DNA of 64,000 nucleotides from DAOUJI01 sp965224415 (GCA_965224415.1 CBDCZB010000003.1:124001-188000); one strand, 5' to 3'. Shown: positions 18,325 through 27,897, numbered from the stretch's first letter. Numbers and translations: made by a program. Notes: a model not told the origin generated them from the letters alone.

Positions 18325-19122
18325 ATGCCCAGTGTTGAAGACAAGACCCTCAGCGTCTGGCAGGACCAGATCAACGTCCGTGTGAAAATTTCCGGTTCAG
18401 GCCCGCCGGCGGTGTTCCTGCATGGTCCGTACGGACTGGAGTGGGACAGCTTCCTCGACTCTCTGTCGGCCAGCCACACGGTTTACGCGCCGGAGCACCC
18501 GGGCACGACCCCCGGCGACCCGGATGCGGTTAAACCCCTGGACAACCTGTGGGACCTGGTTCTGCTGTACTACGAACTGTTCGACCAGCTTGGCCTGGAC
18601 GCCCCCGCTGTCGTCGGCCACTCATACGGCGGCATGTTGGCGGCGGAGTTGGCGGCGACCAACCCCGCCAGCGTGAGCAAGTTGGCGCTAATCAACCCCA
18701 TCGGACTGTGGAGGGACGACGCTCCAGTGAAGAACTGGATGTCCATGTCCTCGGACCAGGTTGCGGAAGCTTCATACTTCGACCCCGACGGGCCGGCGGC
18801 AAAGGCTTTCACCGAGCTCCCCGAAGATGCAGACGCCAGCGTGGATGCCCAGCTCTACAGAGTCTGGTCACTGAGCTGCACAGGCAAGTTTATATGGCCC
18901 ATCCCCGACAAGGGCTTGAAGAAGCGCATCAACCGCATCACCGCCCCCACGCTGGTGATATGGGGCGAACACGACAAGCTGGTGTCCCCGGTCTACGCCG
19001 AGGAGTTTGCGAAACGCATCGCCGGCTCCCGCGTGGAGATGGTCCCGGAAGCCGCCCACCTGCCCCACGTGGAGCAGCAGGAGCGGGTCTCGCAGATCGT
19101 AGAGGCCTTCCTGGAGGCCTGA
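18325..19122 (+). CDS. alpha/beta hydrolase
   Basis: A 265-residue alpha/beta-fold hydrolase. The nucleophile elbow is GHSYGG (Ser about residue 96), the acid lies in the C-terminal IWGEHDKLVSP and the base in AAHLPHVEQ, giving a complete Ser-Asp-His triad. An oxyanion-hole strand precedes it in FLHGPYGLEWDSF. No signal peptide, so cytoplasmic. The substrate is not predictable. Its place right after the flavin monooxygenase suggests a shared catabolic step. Confidence 0.88.
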   Translation: MPSVEDKTLSVWQDQINVRVKISGSGPPAVFLHGPYGLEWDSFLDSLSASHTVYAPEHPGTTPGDPDAVKPLDNLWDLVLLYYELFDQLGLDAPAVVGHSYGGMLAAELAATNPASVSKLALINPIGLWRDDAPVKNWMSMSSDQVAEASYFDPDGPAAKAFTELPEDADASVDAQLYRVWSLSCTGKFIWPIPDKGLKKRINRITAPTLVIWGEHDKLVSPVYAEEFAKRIAGSRVEMVPEAAHLPHVEQQERVSQIVEAFLEA

Positions 19123-19182
19123 GCGGACGCCAAATCGGGTTTGCGGCTGGGTGGCGTCGTCCCAGGCTTTGTGTGCATGACT

Positions 19183-19273
19183 GGAGGGGTGGCCGAGCGG
19201 TCGATGGCGGCGGTCTTGAAAACCGCTAACCCGTAACCCGGGTTCGTGGGTTCGAATCCCACCCCCTCCGCCA
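19183..19273 (+). tRNA. tRNA-Ser (anticodon TGA)
   Basis: A class II tRNA of 91 bases. The acceptor GGAGGGG pairs with CCCCTCC, the D arm is GGCCGAGCGGTC, and the anticodon loop CTTGAAAA gives TGA. A long variable arm follows, then GTGGGTTCGAATCCCAC as the T arm. CCA is encoded at the 3' end. It reads UCA and, by wobble, other UCN serine codons. Confidence 0.97.
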
Positions 19274-19384
19274 GCAACGGTCCATCTGGCAGGCACACTC
19301 TGGTTTCAACGGCCATGTCGTAGTTCCTATTCGAACCTTGCTCCAAGGCTGTCACTCGACCGACTTTCCCGGAGGGGCACGTAA

Positions 19385-20314
19385 TTGAGGGTATTGGTCA
19401 CGGGCGGCTGTGGGTTCATCGGTTCACACTTGGTGGACAGGCTGGTGAACGACGGCCATGAGGTCCATGTAGTGGATAACCTGTCGTCGGGCCACGCAAG
19501 GAACCTCAACCCGCGGGCCCACATGCACGACGCCGACGTGCGTTCCGCCAAGCTGGCCCAGGCTTTTCGTGAGGCCCGGCCCGAGGCGGTGTTCCACATG
19601 GCCGCTCAAATCAGCGTCGCCTACTCGACCCGCGCGCCCGTCTCCGACGCCAGCGCCAACATCATGGGGACGCTGAACCTCATCAAGCAGTGCGGCAGGC
19701 ACGGTGTACGGCACGTCATATACAGTTCGACGGGAGGCGCTTTATACGGGGAGCCAATCTATCTGCCCTGCGACGAGGAGCACCCCGTCAAGCCCCTGTC
19801 TCCCTACGGGGCTAGCAAGTTTGCCGCGGAGACCTACTTGCACACCATGAGTTCCCTGGGTGGATTTGGCTATACGTGTCTCCGCTATTCCAACGTATAC
19901 GGCCCCCGCCAGGACCCCCACGGCGAGGCGGGAGTCGTGGCCATCTTCTGCGGACGGATGCTGCGGGATGAAGAGGTCGTGATATTCGGCGACGGCTCCC
20001 AGGAGCGGGACTTCGTCTACGTGGACGATGTAGTTGAGGCCAACGTCAAGGCATTGGAACAGGAAGTGGGAGGGGTCTACAACATCGGGGCTGGAGTAGG
20101 AACGGACGTCAACACGGTGTTCCAAGCCTTGGCCGACGCAGCGGAGTATACGCGGCAGCCACGCTACGCGCCTTACAGGAAGGGCGACGTGTACAAGATA
20201 CGGTTAGACGCCGGGCTTGCCGAGCGGGAACTGGGATGGGAACCCAAAGTGGGGATCGACGAAGGTCTTCAGAGGACCCTGGGCTACTTCAGGTCTGCGA
20301 TGAGCGCTTCCTGA
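19385..20314 (+). CDS. NAD-dependent sugar-nucleotide epimerase/dehydratase
   Basis: A 309-residue extended SDR, most like UDP-glucose 4-epimerase. The N-terminal Rossmann motif is VTGGCGFIGSHLVDRL, the active-site pair is YGASK (Tyr and Lys about residues 144-148) with Ser in YSSTGGALYG, and DFVYVDDVVEA is conserved. It would supply galactose or a related sugar nucleotide for envelope polysaccharide. Translation starts at TTG 19385 because the Rossmann fold begins immediately and GGAGG lies upstream. YvcK-like is convergent downstream. Confidence 0.9.
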   Translation: MRVLVTGGCGFIGSHLVDRLVNDGHEVHVVDNLSSGHARNLNPRAHMHDADVRSAKLAQAFREARPEAVFHMAAQISVAYSTRAPVSDASANIMGTLNLIKQCGRHGVRHVIYSSTGGALYGEPIYLPCDEEHPVKPLSPYGASKFAAETYLHTMSSLGGFGYTCLRYSNVYGPRQDPHGEAGVVAIFCGRMLRDEEVVIFGDGSQERDFVYVDDVVEANVKALEQEVGGVYNIGAGVGTDVNTVFQALADAAEYTRQPRYAPYRKGDVYKIRLDAGLAERELGWEPKVGIDEGLQRTLGYFRSAMSAS

Positions 20315-20321
20315 GCCGCTG

Positions 20322-21332
20322 CTAGGTGTTCCCGGCTTGACCCGTCGGGACCCAGCCCTCCACTATGTCCATGATGGTCCGGGCCAGGGGAATGGGGTCG
20401 TGGCGGATGTAGACCCCAGACGACAGCAACGGTAGTTCGATGATCTCCTTCGCCTCGACCAGGCATGCTTCCCTGTCGGTCTCCACAGGCGCCTGCCCGT
20501 AGGAGTAGTACCGGGAGAGCAGCCTTTCTGGGAAAGGCGAGTTATTCACTATCAGGTAGTCCAGCTTGTCGGAGGTCCCCAAATACTCCCGGGACAGCCT
20601 GGCAAAGTCCGACGCCTTGAATGAGTCCGACTCTCCCGGCTTGGTCATGAGGTTGCTGACACAAATCTTCAGAGCGTTGGAGGACCTGATGGCCTCGGCG
20701 ATGTCCTTTACCAACAGGTTGGGCAGAATGCTCGTGTATATGTCGCCGGGTCCCAACACTATTGCGTCGGCGCTTTCCAGGGCGTCCACCGCAGGTCGGT
20801 AAGCGTAAGCAGGCGGGTCCAGGTAGACGTAGTCTATGGGTTGGGTGGGCTCGGCGCCGTCCACGGCTCCCCGCTGGTCGATGTTGGCCTCCTCACGGAT
20901 TTCCGAGCCGTCCTTCAGGTGGGCCACCAGGGTGGTCTTGGTCAGGGTCACGGGCAGGACCTTGCCTTTGATGCCCAGCATAGCGCCTGCTTCTGAGATC
21001 GCTGTGGCTGTGTTGCCTGTAACCTCTGTCAACGCCGAGAGCAGAAGGTTCCCGAAACTGTGCCCGCTCAGCCCGCCGCCGCCGTTGAAACGGTAGTCGA
21101 ACAGGCGGACCAGGATGGAGGTGGAACTGTCGTCGGGAGCCAGGGCCACCAGGCACCTGCGGATGTCTCCGTGGGGCAATTGGTTCAGTTCATCCCGGAG
21201 CCGCCCGGAACTGCCGCCGCTGTCGGTCATGGCCACAACGGCCGTGACGTCGCAGTCCAGGTGTTTAAGGCCGGTAAGGGTAATGTAGTTTCCGCCGCCT
21301 CCGCCTACAACTACAATTCTCTTACGCGACAT
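20322..21332 (-). CDS. gluconeogenesis factor YvcK/CofD-like protein
   Basis: A member of the UPF0052/YvcK family, related in fold to CofD (2-phospho-L-lactate transferase). The nucleotide-binding start is RIVVVGGGGGNYITLTGLKH, followed by MTDSGGSSGRLRDEL and LPHGDIRRCLVAL, with LLLSALTEVTGN later. YvcK proteins bind UDP-sugars and support cell-wall synthesis and growth on gluconeogenic carbon. An in-frame TTG at 21365 would add eleven residues. Neither start has a clear RBS. I use ATG 21332 because it directly precedes the first strand. It is convergent with the epimerase, leaving 7 bases between stops. Confidence 0.88.
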   Translation of the reverse strand: MSRKRIVVVGGGGGNYITLTGLKHLDCDVTAVVAMTDSGGSSGRLRDELNQLPHGDIRRCLVALAPDDSSTSILVRLFDYRFNGGGGLSGHSFGNLLLSALTEVTGNTATAISEAGAMLGIKGKVLPVTLTKTTLVAHLKDGSEIREEANIDQRGAVDGAEPTQPIDYVYLDPPAYAYRPAVDALESADAIVLGPGDIYTSILPNLLVKDIAEAIRSSNALKICVSNLMTKPGESDSFKASDFARLSREYLGTSDKLDYLIVNNSPFPERLLSRYYSYGQAPVETDREACLVEAKEIIELPLLSSGVYIRHDPIPLARTIMDIVEGWVPTGQAGNT

Positions 21333-21601
21333 GTATTCAGCAATGCCGGGAAGGCCAACGGCCAACCCAGGTTTTGCCGGAGTGTAAACACTGCCTAGAA
21401 CAGTGTCAAGGACGGTCTATCCAGGGCGGCGTGACTCCGGTCAGGCTGGGAGTGGGTCGATGAGTGGAAGCTGGATTGAGTCGAATCCCAGGCCTCAAAT
21501 CTTGCCGACAGGGGCGGGCGCAGGTAATATTGTCGGGCTGGAGTCCAAACGACGGGCGCTTCAGCCCGCTCATTCCCGATCCCCGTTCGCGAGGAGAATC
21601 C

Positions 21602-21952
21602 TTGGAGTCCTGCCGCATTGACAAACCCTGGGGTTTCGAGGACATCAAAGTCCACACCCCTTTCTATGTAGTAAAGCTCCTGAACGTGAGGCCAGGACAT
21701 GGCACGAGCGTCCAGTACCATGCGACAAAAGACGAAGCTCTCACCCTGAGTTCGGGCGAAATCAGCATTCTGCTGTTCCACGGTCCCATCGACGAGGAGC
21801 CGGAACGCATTCATCTGCTTCAGGGGGAGTGGGTCAGGATACCTCAAGGCACGGTCCACAGGATCGAATCGACCGACGGCGGCGTGGCGTTGGAGGTCTC
21901 AACGCCTGAGCTTGACGACGTCGTAAGGCTCTTCGACCCCTACGGCCGCTAG
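21602..21952 (+). CDS. cupin protein, mannose-6-phosphate isomerase type II-like
   Basis: A 116-residue single cupin. KPWGFEDIKVHTPFYVVKLL and VRPGHGTSVQYHATKDEAL are the features of the C-terminal phosphomannose isomerase (ManC/type II) cupin, with the metal-binding His residues. EWVRIPQGTVHRIES is the second motif. It may isomerise or bind a sugar phosphate, and a sugar-nucleotide epimerase is close by. The start is TTG 21602 with GAGGAG upstream. Longer frames to 21464 lack family similarity. Confidence 0.8.
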   Translation: MESCRIDKPWGFEDIKVHTPFYVVKLLNVRPGHGTSVQYHATKDEALTLSSGEISILLFHGPIDEEPERIHLLQGEWVRIPQGTVHRIESTDGGVALEVSTPELDDVVRLFDPYGR

Positions 21953-21989
21953 GTTCTCGTATGGGTCGAATGACGCTGGGTAGGGCTGC

Positions 21990-22781
21990 ATGAACCTGTT
22001 GAGAGTGGGGATGCTCCACCTCGCGCCCCAGTTGGGACGCGTTGAACACAACCGGTCCCTGATAGAGGCGGGCGTGGACCTGGCCGCTGAACAAGGCGTC
22101 GACTGGGTGTTGACTCCAGAGCTGTGCGTGACGGGTTACTCCTTTACTCCCCACATCGGAACGGACTGGATTCTCGCCCAGCCGGACGAGTGGATGACAG
22201 GCGTGATGGAAAAAGCTCGGAGCAGGGGCGTAACCATCTTCCTTTCCCACCCCGAGCGTGACCCTCAGACGGGGCTGCTGCACAATTCCGTCTTCGTAAT
22301 CGGCCCCGGTGGAGACATTATGGGCAGCCACCGCAAAATCAAGGTGACGGGGGGCGCCGAGAGCTGGTCGTCTCCGGGGGATTCGCTGGTCGTCGTGGAC
22401 TGTCCGAAAGCCAAGGTGGGGCTGCTGGTCTGCGCCGACTCCTGGTTCCCGGAGATAGTCAACGGCCTCAAAGATGAGGGCGCTGAAATCCTGGTTTCCG
22501 CGGCGGCGTGGGCCGACGGCGAGCATGGGCCGGAGGACTCATGGGAGCGGAGGACGCTGGAGACGGGCTGCCCCCTGTGGGTGTGCAACCGCACTGGTTG
22601 GGAAGAGGGAGTCCACCTGGACTTCAGGGTGGCCGACAGCGCCGTGGTGCACCGGGGCCGCCGTCTGCTTGAAGCCCGCTACGACTCCTCCACATTGCTT
22701 TGCTTCGATTGGGACCTGGACAAGAAGGACCTAGCGGGCCATTTCACCCTGCCCATCCACGCTCCTGAGAGGGAACCTTAG
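21990..22781 (+). CDS. carbon-nitrogen hydrolase (nitrilase superfamily)
   Basis: A 263-residue amidase-type hydrolase with the full catalytic set: Glu44 in TPELCVTGY, Lys116 in HRKIKV and Cys148 in VCADSWFPE. Members cleave amides, nitriles or carbamoyl groups. The specific substrate is unknown. It follows the cupin gene after 37 bases in the same direction. Its TAG stop shares the bases TTAG with the stop of the convergent nitroreductase gene. Confidence 0.9.
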   Translation: MNLLRVGMLHLAPQLGRVEHNRSLIEAGVDLAAEQGVDWVLTPELCVTGYSFTPHIGTDWILAQPDEWMTGVMEKARSRGVTIFLSHPERDPQTGLLHNSVFVIGPGGDIMGSHRKIKVTGGAESWSSPGDSLVVVDCPKAKVGLLVCADSWFPEIVNGLKDEGAEILVSAAAWADGEHGPEDSWERRTLETGCPLWVCNRTGWEEGVHLDFRVADSAVVHRGRRLLEARYDSSTLLCFDWDLDKKDLAGHFTLPIHAPEREP

Positions 22782-23398
22782 GAAGCGCGCCGCCAGGGTT
22801 CGCCCCACCGCTCCGAGTGGGCCACCTCTCTGACGGGGCGTCGCCGGGTGGGGCCGTATTCCACTCCGTCTATTGGGAAGCCCAAGGGCAGCAAAGCCGC
22901 GGTCTCTACGTCTTCGGGGATTCCCAGAAGGCTCTTCAGCTCCTCCTCGAACCTCCTCTGACGGGTGGTCAGAACGGACCCCAGCCCCAAGCCTCTGGCC
23001 GCCAGCAGTATGTTCTGCACGGCCGGATAGATCGACGAACCGAGGGTGAAGGTTGCCGTGGGTTCGGTCCGCTGGATGCAGCAAAGAATCATTGCAGGGA
23101 CTGTTTCCATGCGCGCTTCCAGGGCGATGGCAGTGGCGTACATCTTCTTCTGCTGCTCATTCATTGTGGGCGTGATTGCGAGAGGAGGATGCGCCCGGTA
23201 CAGCTCGCCGATGCGGTCCTTGGTTGCCTGGTCACGTATCACAATGAAGGACCAGCCCTGGCGTGCGCCCCCTGTTGGAGCCTTTATGGCCGCCCTGAGA
23301 AGGCGGTGAATCATCTCGTCGGGAATGGGGTCCGGCTTGAACTGGCGGATGCCCCGCTGGGTGCTGATGGCCTCGAACAGGTCTATGCTGGAAGTCAT
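22778..23398 (-). CDS. nitroreductase family FMN oxidoreductase
   Basis: A 206-residue member of the nitroreductase fold. It begins DLFEAISTQRGIRQFKPDPI, the FMN-binding arginine segment, followed by AAIKAPTGGARQGW, and later PAVQNILLAARGLGLGSVL. Such enzymes use NAD(P)H and FMN to reduce nitro-compounds, quinones or enones. The C-terminal FPIDGVEYGPTRRRPV is typical. A GGAGGCGC RBS precedes the ATG. Confidence 0.9.
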   Translation of the reverse strand: MTSSIDLFEAISTQRGIRQFKPDPIPDEMIHRLLRAAIKAPTGGARQGWSFIVIRDQATKDRIGELYRAHPPLAITPTMNEQQKKMYATAIALEARMETVPAMILCCIQRTEPTATFTLGSSIYPAVQNILLAARGLGLGSVLTTRQRRFEEELKSLLGIPEDVETAALLPLGFPIDGVEYGPTRRRPVREVAHSERWGEPWRRAS

Positions 23399-23436
23399 GC
23401 GCCTCCTCCTGGCTGGGTTTTATGGGTGGGTAAAGG

Positions 23437-23895
23437 TTAGCCCGCTCCTCGGATTGAACGGACCGCCGGTTCGAGAACGCGCACCATCTGGGATACGCTT
23501 CCCGCTACAACGATGAGAAGGTCTTCGTCGAGGGAGTCGAACTCGAACGTGCGGTGGACCCGGGTCCAAGACTTGTCCCATTCCTCGGCCCTCACCTCCG
23601 GACCAAGGGACGAGACCAGGTCCGCGTACTCGCTGCGTATGGCTTCCAGGCAGCGTGAGTTCTCCTCGGCGGCCCCTTCGAAGTGAAGACCGGTCTCCAA
23701 GACGCCCATTCGTTTCCTGACCCACATCTCGTAATGGACCTTTGGGTCGCCGTAGTGGAGCTTGACCAGAGAACCAACGGGTCCGGACACACCTGGGGCG
23801 CCTAACGACGGCGGGAGCTGGGCACGGACCAGCTCGGCGGCCTCCGTCAGGAACTCTTTTGTCTTCATTCCGGGGGTCTTCATGCCGGCTTTCAT
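23437..23895 (-). CDS. hypothetical protein, 152 residues
   Basis: I do not recognise the family. The protein is soluble and acidic. The central part (YGDPKVHYEMWVRKRMGVLETGL, about residues 48-70) and the C-terminal DSLDEDLLIVVAGSVSQMV look folded. Three in-frame ATGs lie within the first ten codons (23895, 23883, 23868) and none has a clear RBS. It is transcribed divergently from dnaG. Minus-strand TACAAT about 15 bases before the first ATG could be its -10 box. Confidence 0.65.
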   Translation of the reverse strand: MKAGMKTPGMKTKEFLTEAAELVRAQLPPSLGAPGVSGPVGSLVKLHYGDPKVHYEMWVRKRMGVLETGLHFEGAAEENSRCLEAIRSEYADLVSSLGPEVRAEEWDKSWTRVHRTFEFDSLDEDLLIVVAGSVSQMVRVLEPAVRSIRGAG

Positions 23896-23999
23896 CGGGC
23901 CAATTGTACCAGCTTGACGGTTGCTTGGGCAGGGAATCTTTCGACAGCCACCGCGCCGCTTGTGTTAAACTAAGATATATCTGGGACGCTGGGAGTGGG

Positions 24000-25907
24000 A
24001 TGTCCGTAACCGACGACATTAAGAGCCGCGTGGACATCCTGGACCTGGTTTCCAACTATGCAGCCCTGCAACGTTCGGGCCGCAGCTACAAGGCCAACTG
24101 TCCCTTCCACAACGAGCGCACTCCATCCTTCCACGTCTTCCCTGATCGACAGACCTGGCGTTGTTTCGGAGCTTGCGCCTCCGGCGGCGACGTCTTCTCC
24201 TTCCTGATGCGCGTCGAGAACCTGGAATTCGGGGAAGCCCTGCGCCGCCTGGCCCAGCAGGCGGGGGTGAACATACCCGAAAAGGCCCCCAGAAGAGGCC
24301 CGGCGGAGGGAGACCCCCTGGTCCTCATCAACGAGGAGGCCGCCCGGTTCTACCAAGAACGGTTGGCTTCTCCCGCCGGCGCAGGGGCCAGGAACTACCT
24401 GGAGAACAGGGGACTGGCGCGGGAAACCGTGGACGCATTCCGTCTGGGAGTCAGCCCCCCCGACGGTGAGTCGGTGAAGCGGCTCCTTGCTTCCAAGGGC
24501 TACAGCGAGGAGCAGCTCGCTCTGGCCGGAGTGATTAACCAGAACCGGGATGGACGGTACAGGGATATGTTCCGCGGCAGGCTCATGTTCCCTATCCAGG
24601 ACGGCGGCGGGAAAGTCGTGGGCTTCGGCGGGCGGGAGATGGACGGCTCCCAGCCCAAGTATTTGAACACAGGGCGCACTCCAATATTCGACAAGGGTCG
24701 GCTCTTCTACGGAATGCACCTCGCCGGTGAATCCATCAGGGAAAAGGGCGTCGTAATAGTCGAAGGTTACATGGACGTCATCACGGCTCACCAGCACGGC
24801 TTCAAGAACGTGGTCGCGTGCATGGGCACGGCTCTCACCCGCGACCAGGCGGCCCTGGTGGGCAGCATAGTGCGTCCGTCGCCGCAGGGAGAAGGTCCGC
24901 CAGTGGTGTTGGCCCTGGACGCCGACGCCGCCGGTCAGGAGGCTACGCTTAGGAGCCTGGAGTCTTCCTGGATGGTTTTTGTGAGGAGGTCGGCGGGCCG
25001 TTCTAGGGGCGTTGATCTGTTCCAGAGGCCGTCGCTGCCGGAGATCAAAGTTGCGCCCATTTCGGGAGGCAAGGACCCCGACGAATTCATCCGGGACAAC
25101 CCGGCTGCATGGGAAGGTCTGGTTAGTGATGCCATTCCGTTGATGGACTATCTGTTCGATGTCCTAGCTTCCCGTTTCGACTTGACAACGTTCGACGGAA
25201 AGAATGCGTTGAAGGACCGGCTATCTCCCTTGGTTTGGGCTCTACCCAACCCTTTCCGTCAAGATTACTACTTCCAGAGGTTGGCCCGGCTGTTGCAAGT
25301 CAGTGACGACCGTTTGAAGGCGATGCTGGACCATCCCAGGTACAAGAGCGCGACCAGGGCGACCGGGTCGAATTCGGCGAGGGGGGCGGACGGAGTCGGG
25401 CAACCGAGCCAGGCAGGGGCGGCGCCCTTTGCCGCCGTGGACCGAGACCCGTTGGAGGAACACTGCCTGGCCCTTATGCTCCAAAGTGGGGAAACGCGAG
25501 ACGATCAAGAAAGCGGCGACGGACCGGCTTTCTCCGAGGGCATCCTGGACGTTATAGACGCCCTTAGGCTCGAGCATTTCCGGAGGGTGGAGAATCGCGA
25601 GGTATTTACAAATCTGGCCCAATGCACCACACTAGAGGAGTTGCATCAGACTCTTGACCACGAGCTCCAAGGACATCTGGACCACCTTCTGGCAAGGCCC
25701 CTGCCCCCCACTGACAAGAAACAGAGAGAAGCGGCATTGTGGCATTGCGCCCGCCGGATGGAGGCACGGCATCTCCGTGAGCTTATGAGGGAAGAGGGGC
25801 TCAAGCTGGCGGACGCGACGCCTGAAGAAGCGGAAGAGAGCGAAGAGTCCATACTGGAGTTGGCAGAGCAGATCAAGGCGAATGATTGGATGCCTGGGCC
25901 TTTTTAG
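24000..25907 (+). CDS. dnaG: DNA primase
   Basis: Makes RNA primers for DNA replication at the fork. The 635 residues contain an N-terminal CHC2-type zinc domain (Cys34, His37, Cys55, Cys59), a TOPRIM catalytic core with VVIVEGYMDVITAHQHGFKN and LALDADAAGQEA, and a C-terminal helicase-binding region. The zinc motif reads CFGAC, three residues between the last cysteines rather than the more common two. ATG 24000 (GGGAGTGGG upstream) gives the standard start SVTDDIKSRVDI. A longer in-frame extension to 23859 overlaps the divergent gene's promoter. rpoD follows after 21 bases, the classic macromolecular-synthesis pairing. Confidence 0.96.
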   Translation: MSVTDDIKSRVDILDLVSNYAALQRSGRSYKANCPFHNERTPSFHVFPDRQTWRCFGACASGGDVFSFLMRVENLEFGEALRRLAQQAGVNIPEKAPRRGPAEGDPLVLINEEAARFYQERLASPAGAGARNYLENRGLARETVDAFRLGVSPPDGESVKRLLASKGYSEEQLALAGVINQNRDGRYRDMFRGRLMFPIQDGGGKVVGFGGREMDGSQPKYLNTGRTPIFDKGRLFYGMHLAGESIREKGVVIVEGYMDVITAHQHGFKNVVACMGTALTRDQAALVGSIVRPSPQGEGPPVVLALDADAAGQEATLRSLESSWMVFVRRSAGRSRGVDLFQRPSLPEIKVAPISGGKDPDEFIRDNPAAWEGLVSDAIPLMDYLFDVLASRFDLTTFDGKNALKDRLSPLVWALPNPFRQDYYFQRLARLLQVSDDRLKAMLDHPRYKSATRATGSNSARGADGVGQPSQAGAAPFAAVDRDPLEEHCLALMLQSGETRDDQESGDGPAFSEGILDVIDALRLEHFRRVENREVFTNLAQCTTLEELHQTLDHELQGHLDHLLARPLPPTDKKQREAALWHCARRMEARHLRELMREEGLKLADATPEEAEESEESILELAEQIKANDWMPGPF

Positions 25908-25928
25908 AGGCCCGGAGAAGGTGAAACG

Positions 25929-27527
25929 ATGGTAAGGCGCAGACGCGGCTTTGGAGATAACCCCGAAGAGTATATCGAGGGCGTCAACGGTGACCGGGAA
26001 ATCGGCAATAAGGACGAGCTCCTTAGCGTAGTCGGAGGCGTACCGGCCACCCACGGAGCAAAGCCCCTGTCTGACGAGGCCGAACCCCTGGCTGGGACGG
26101 CCACCATCACCATGCCTCCCCCTCCCACCGAAGAGACTTGGGAAGAGGACGAGGCGACTCCGGGTGAAACTCCCGCCACTGCGGAGGCTGGCGGAGCCCA
26201 GACCGAAACCGAGAAGGAAGAGGTGGAATGGGACCACGAGGTCGAGGGGGCGGAAGTCCTCGATGACCCGGTCCGCATGTACCTACGCGAGATAGGGCGT
26301 GTGCGCCTTCTCACGTCTAAGGACGAGCGAGTTCTGGCGCGCAAGATGGAAGGTGAGCGCCACATCAAGAAGCTGGAAAAGGAGCTTGGGCAGGACGGCG
26401 TGACTCCCGAGACGTGGGAGGTATGCTGTGCCATACTCCTGAGAATCGCCCATTCCTCGCCCCTGGTCAGCGCCCTTGCACGGCAGCTCGGCCTCTCACC
26501 CTACCTGACCCTGTCGCAGCTTACCGACCACCCCAAGCTCCGGGCAGCCATCGACGCTGAGCTCAACCCGGAACTGATGGCCTCTGTGGCCGAGGAATTG
26601 GGGGTGGAGACGCCGGAGATCGAGGCCGAAACCATCCAGCTTTCGTTGGGCAGTTGGGTCCTTCCCACCGACGTCATCGACGTCTTGGAGGACTGTAGGC
26701 TGGACGAGCTGAAGGACATCGCCACTGATCCCGACACCCAAGTCAGGCTCCGTGCGATGGACAGGCTCTTCCGTGCCTACATCCAACGCATCAAGGACGA
26801 AGGGATGCGCTCCCAGGGCCACCTCACGGAGGCAAACCTGCGTCTGGTGGTCAGCGTGGCAAAGAAATACATCGGACGGGGTATGGCTCTTCTGGACCTG
26901 ATTCAGGAAGGCAACATCGGGCTGATACGGGCGGTGGAGAAGTTCGACTACCGCAAGGGGTACAAGTTTTCCACCTATGCCACCTGGTGGATTAGGCAGG
27001 CGATAACCCGCGCCATTGCCGACCAGGCACGCACAATTCGCATTCCTGTCCACATGGTGGAGACCATCAACAAGCTGATGCGCCAACACCGGCGTCTGCT
27101 CCAGGAGTACGGACGCGAACCCACCCCCGAAGAAATCGGGAGGGCCATGGAGGTCATGCCTGAGAAGGTCGAGGAGATACTGAAAATATCCCAGGAACCC
27201 GTCTCTCTGGAAACTCCCATCGGAGAAGAGGAAGACAGCCACCTGGGAGACTTCATCGAGGACCGGAGCGCCCCGGCGCCCTCGGACTTCGCTTCCTTTC
27301 AACTGCTCAAGGAGCAGATTCAGGACGTGCTCGACACTCTGACAGACCGGGAAAGCCGGGTCCTTCAACTGCGATTCGGCCTGGCAGACGGACGGAGCAG
27401 GACGTTGGAGGAAGTGGGCCGAGAGTTCGGCGTCACTCGCGAGCGGATACGCCAAATTGAGGCCAAGGCGCTGCGGAAGCTTCGTCACCCCACCCGTTCC
27501 CGCAAACTCCGGGACTTCCTGGAATAA
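25929..27527 (+). CDS. rpoD: RNA polymerase primary sigma factor
   Basis: The main sigma-70 factor. After a variable, acidic N-terminus of about 105 residues come region 1.2 (DPVRMYLREIGRVRLLTSKD), region 2 (LDLIQEGNIGLIRAVEKFDY and STYATWWIRQAITRAIADQA), region 3 (RIPVHMVETINKL) and region 4 (LQLRFGLADGRSRTLEEVG, then VTRERIRQIEAKALRKLRHP). At 532 residues it is long for a primary factor because of an insert of about 130 residues between regions 1.2 and 2. GGAGAAGG precedes the ATG, and it is co-transcribed with dnaG. Confidence 0.97.
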   Translation: MVRRRRGFGDNPEEYIEGVNGDREIGNKDELLSVVGGVPATHGAKPLSDEAEPLAGTATITMPPPPTEETWEEDEATPGETPATAEAGGAQTETEKEEVEWDHEVEGAEVLDDPVRMYLREIGRVRLLTSKDERVLARKMEGERHIKKLEKELGQDGVTPETWEVCCAILLRIAHSSPLVSALARQLGLSPYLTLSQLTDHPKLRAAIDAELNPELMASVAEELGVETPEIEAETIQLSLGSWVLPTDVIDVLEDCRLDELKDIATDPDTQVRLRAMDRLFRAYIQRIKDEGMRSQGHLTEANLRLVVSVAKKYIGRGMALLDLIQEGNIGLIRAVEKFDYRKGYKFSTYATWWIRQAITRAIADQARTIRIPVHMVETINKLMRQHRRLLQEYGREPTPEEIGRAMEVMPEKVEEILKISQEPVSLETPIGEEEDSHLGDFIEDRSAPAPSDFASFQLLKEQIQDVLDTLTDRESRVLQLRFGLADGRSRTLEEVGREFGVTRERIRQIEAKALRKLRHPTRSRKLRDFLE

Positions 27528-27897
27528 CCGCCTTGCCGTCACAAGTTCCCCTCTAAGCGCCGGTCCGCCCCGATCTCCCGCTGGGCTGCTTACAGAGCTT
27601 GCGTCGAAGCCAAACCGATTCCGTTCGTCCTGAGCCTTCCGGAGGCCCACGGACACACCTCCGATACCCCTGGATTCCGGCCTCTGCCAGAAAGACGTGG
27701 CGGCGAACGTGTCGGGGGCCGGTCGTCCTTGCCCATCACCCTCGATCGGTTGCGTGAAAAGTCCGGGCGCCCAAACTGGCGAAAGCCTGCTCTATTCCTC
27801 CTTTGGGCCGTGCAAAATCCGGCGCTATACTCCGACTATCTTTTTTGTCGGCACGGGTCCCCATGGGCCCCGGAGCTGACGGTGGGAGGAGGTTTTG
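27528..27897. repeat. intergenic region with repeat fragments and a weak promoter
   Basis: No gene is supported. GTTCGTCCTGAGCCTTCC (about 27626) and the inverted copy of the CCGGAATCCAG repeat (TGGATTCCGGCCTCTGCCAG, about 27670) are dispersed repeats also seen at 6.5-6.8 and 32.9 kb. TATACT at 27826-27831 may be the -10 box of the zinc-ribbon gene. Confidence 0.45.
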
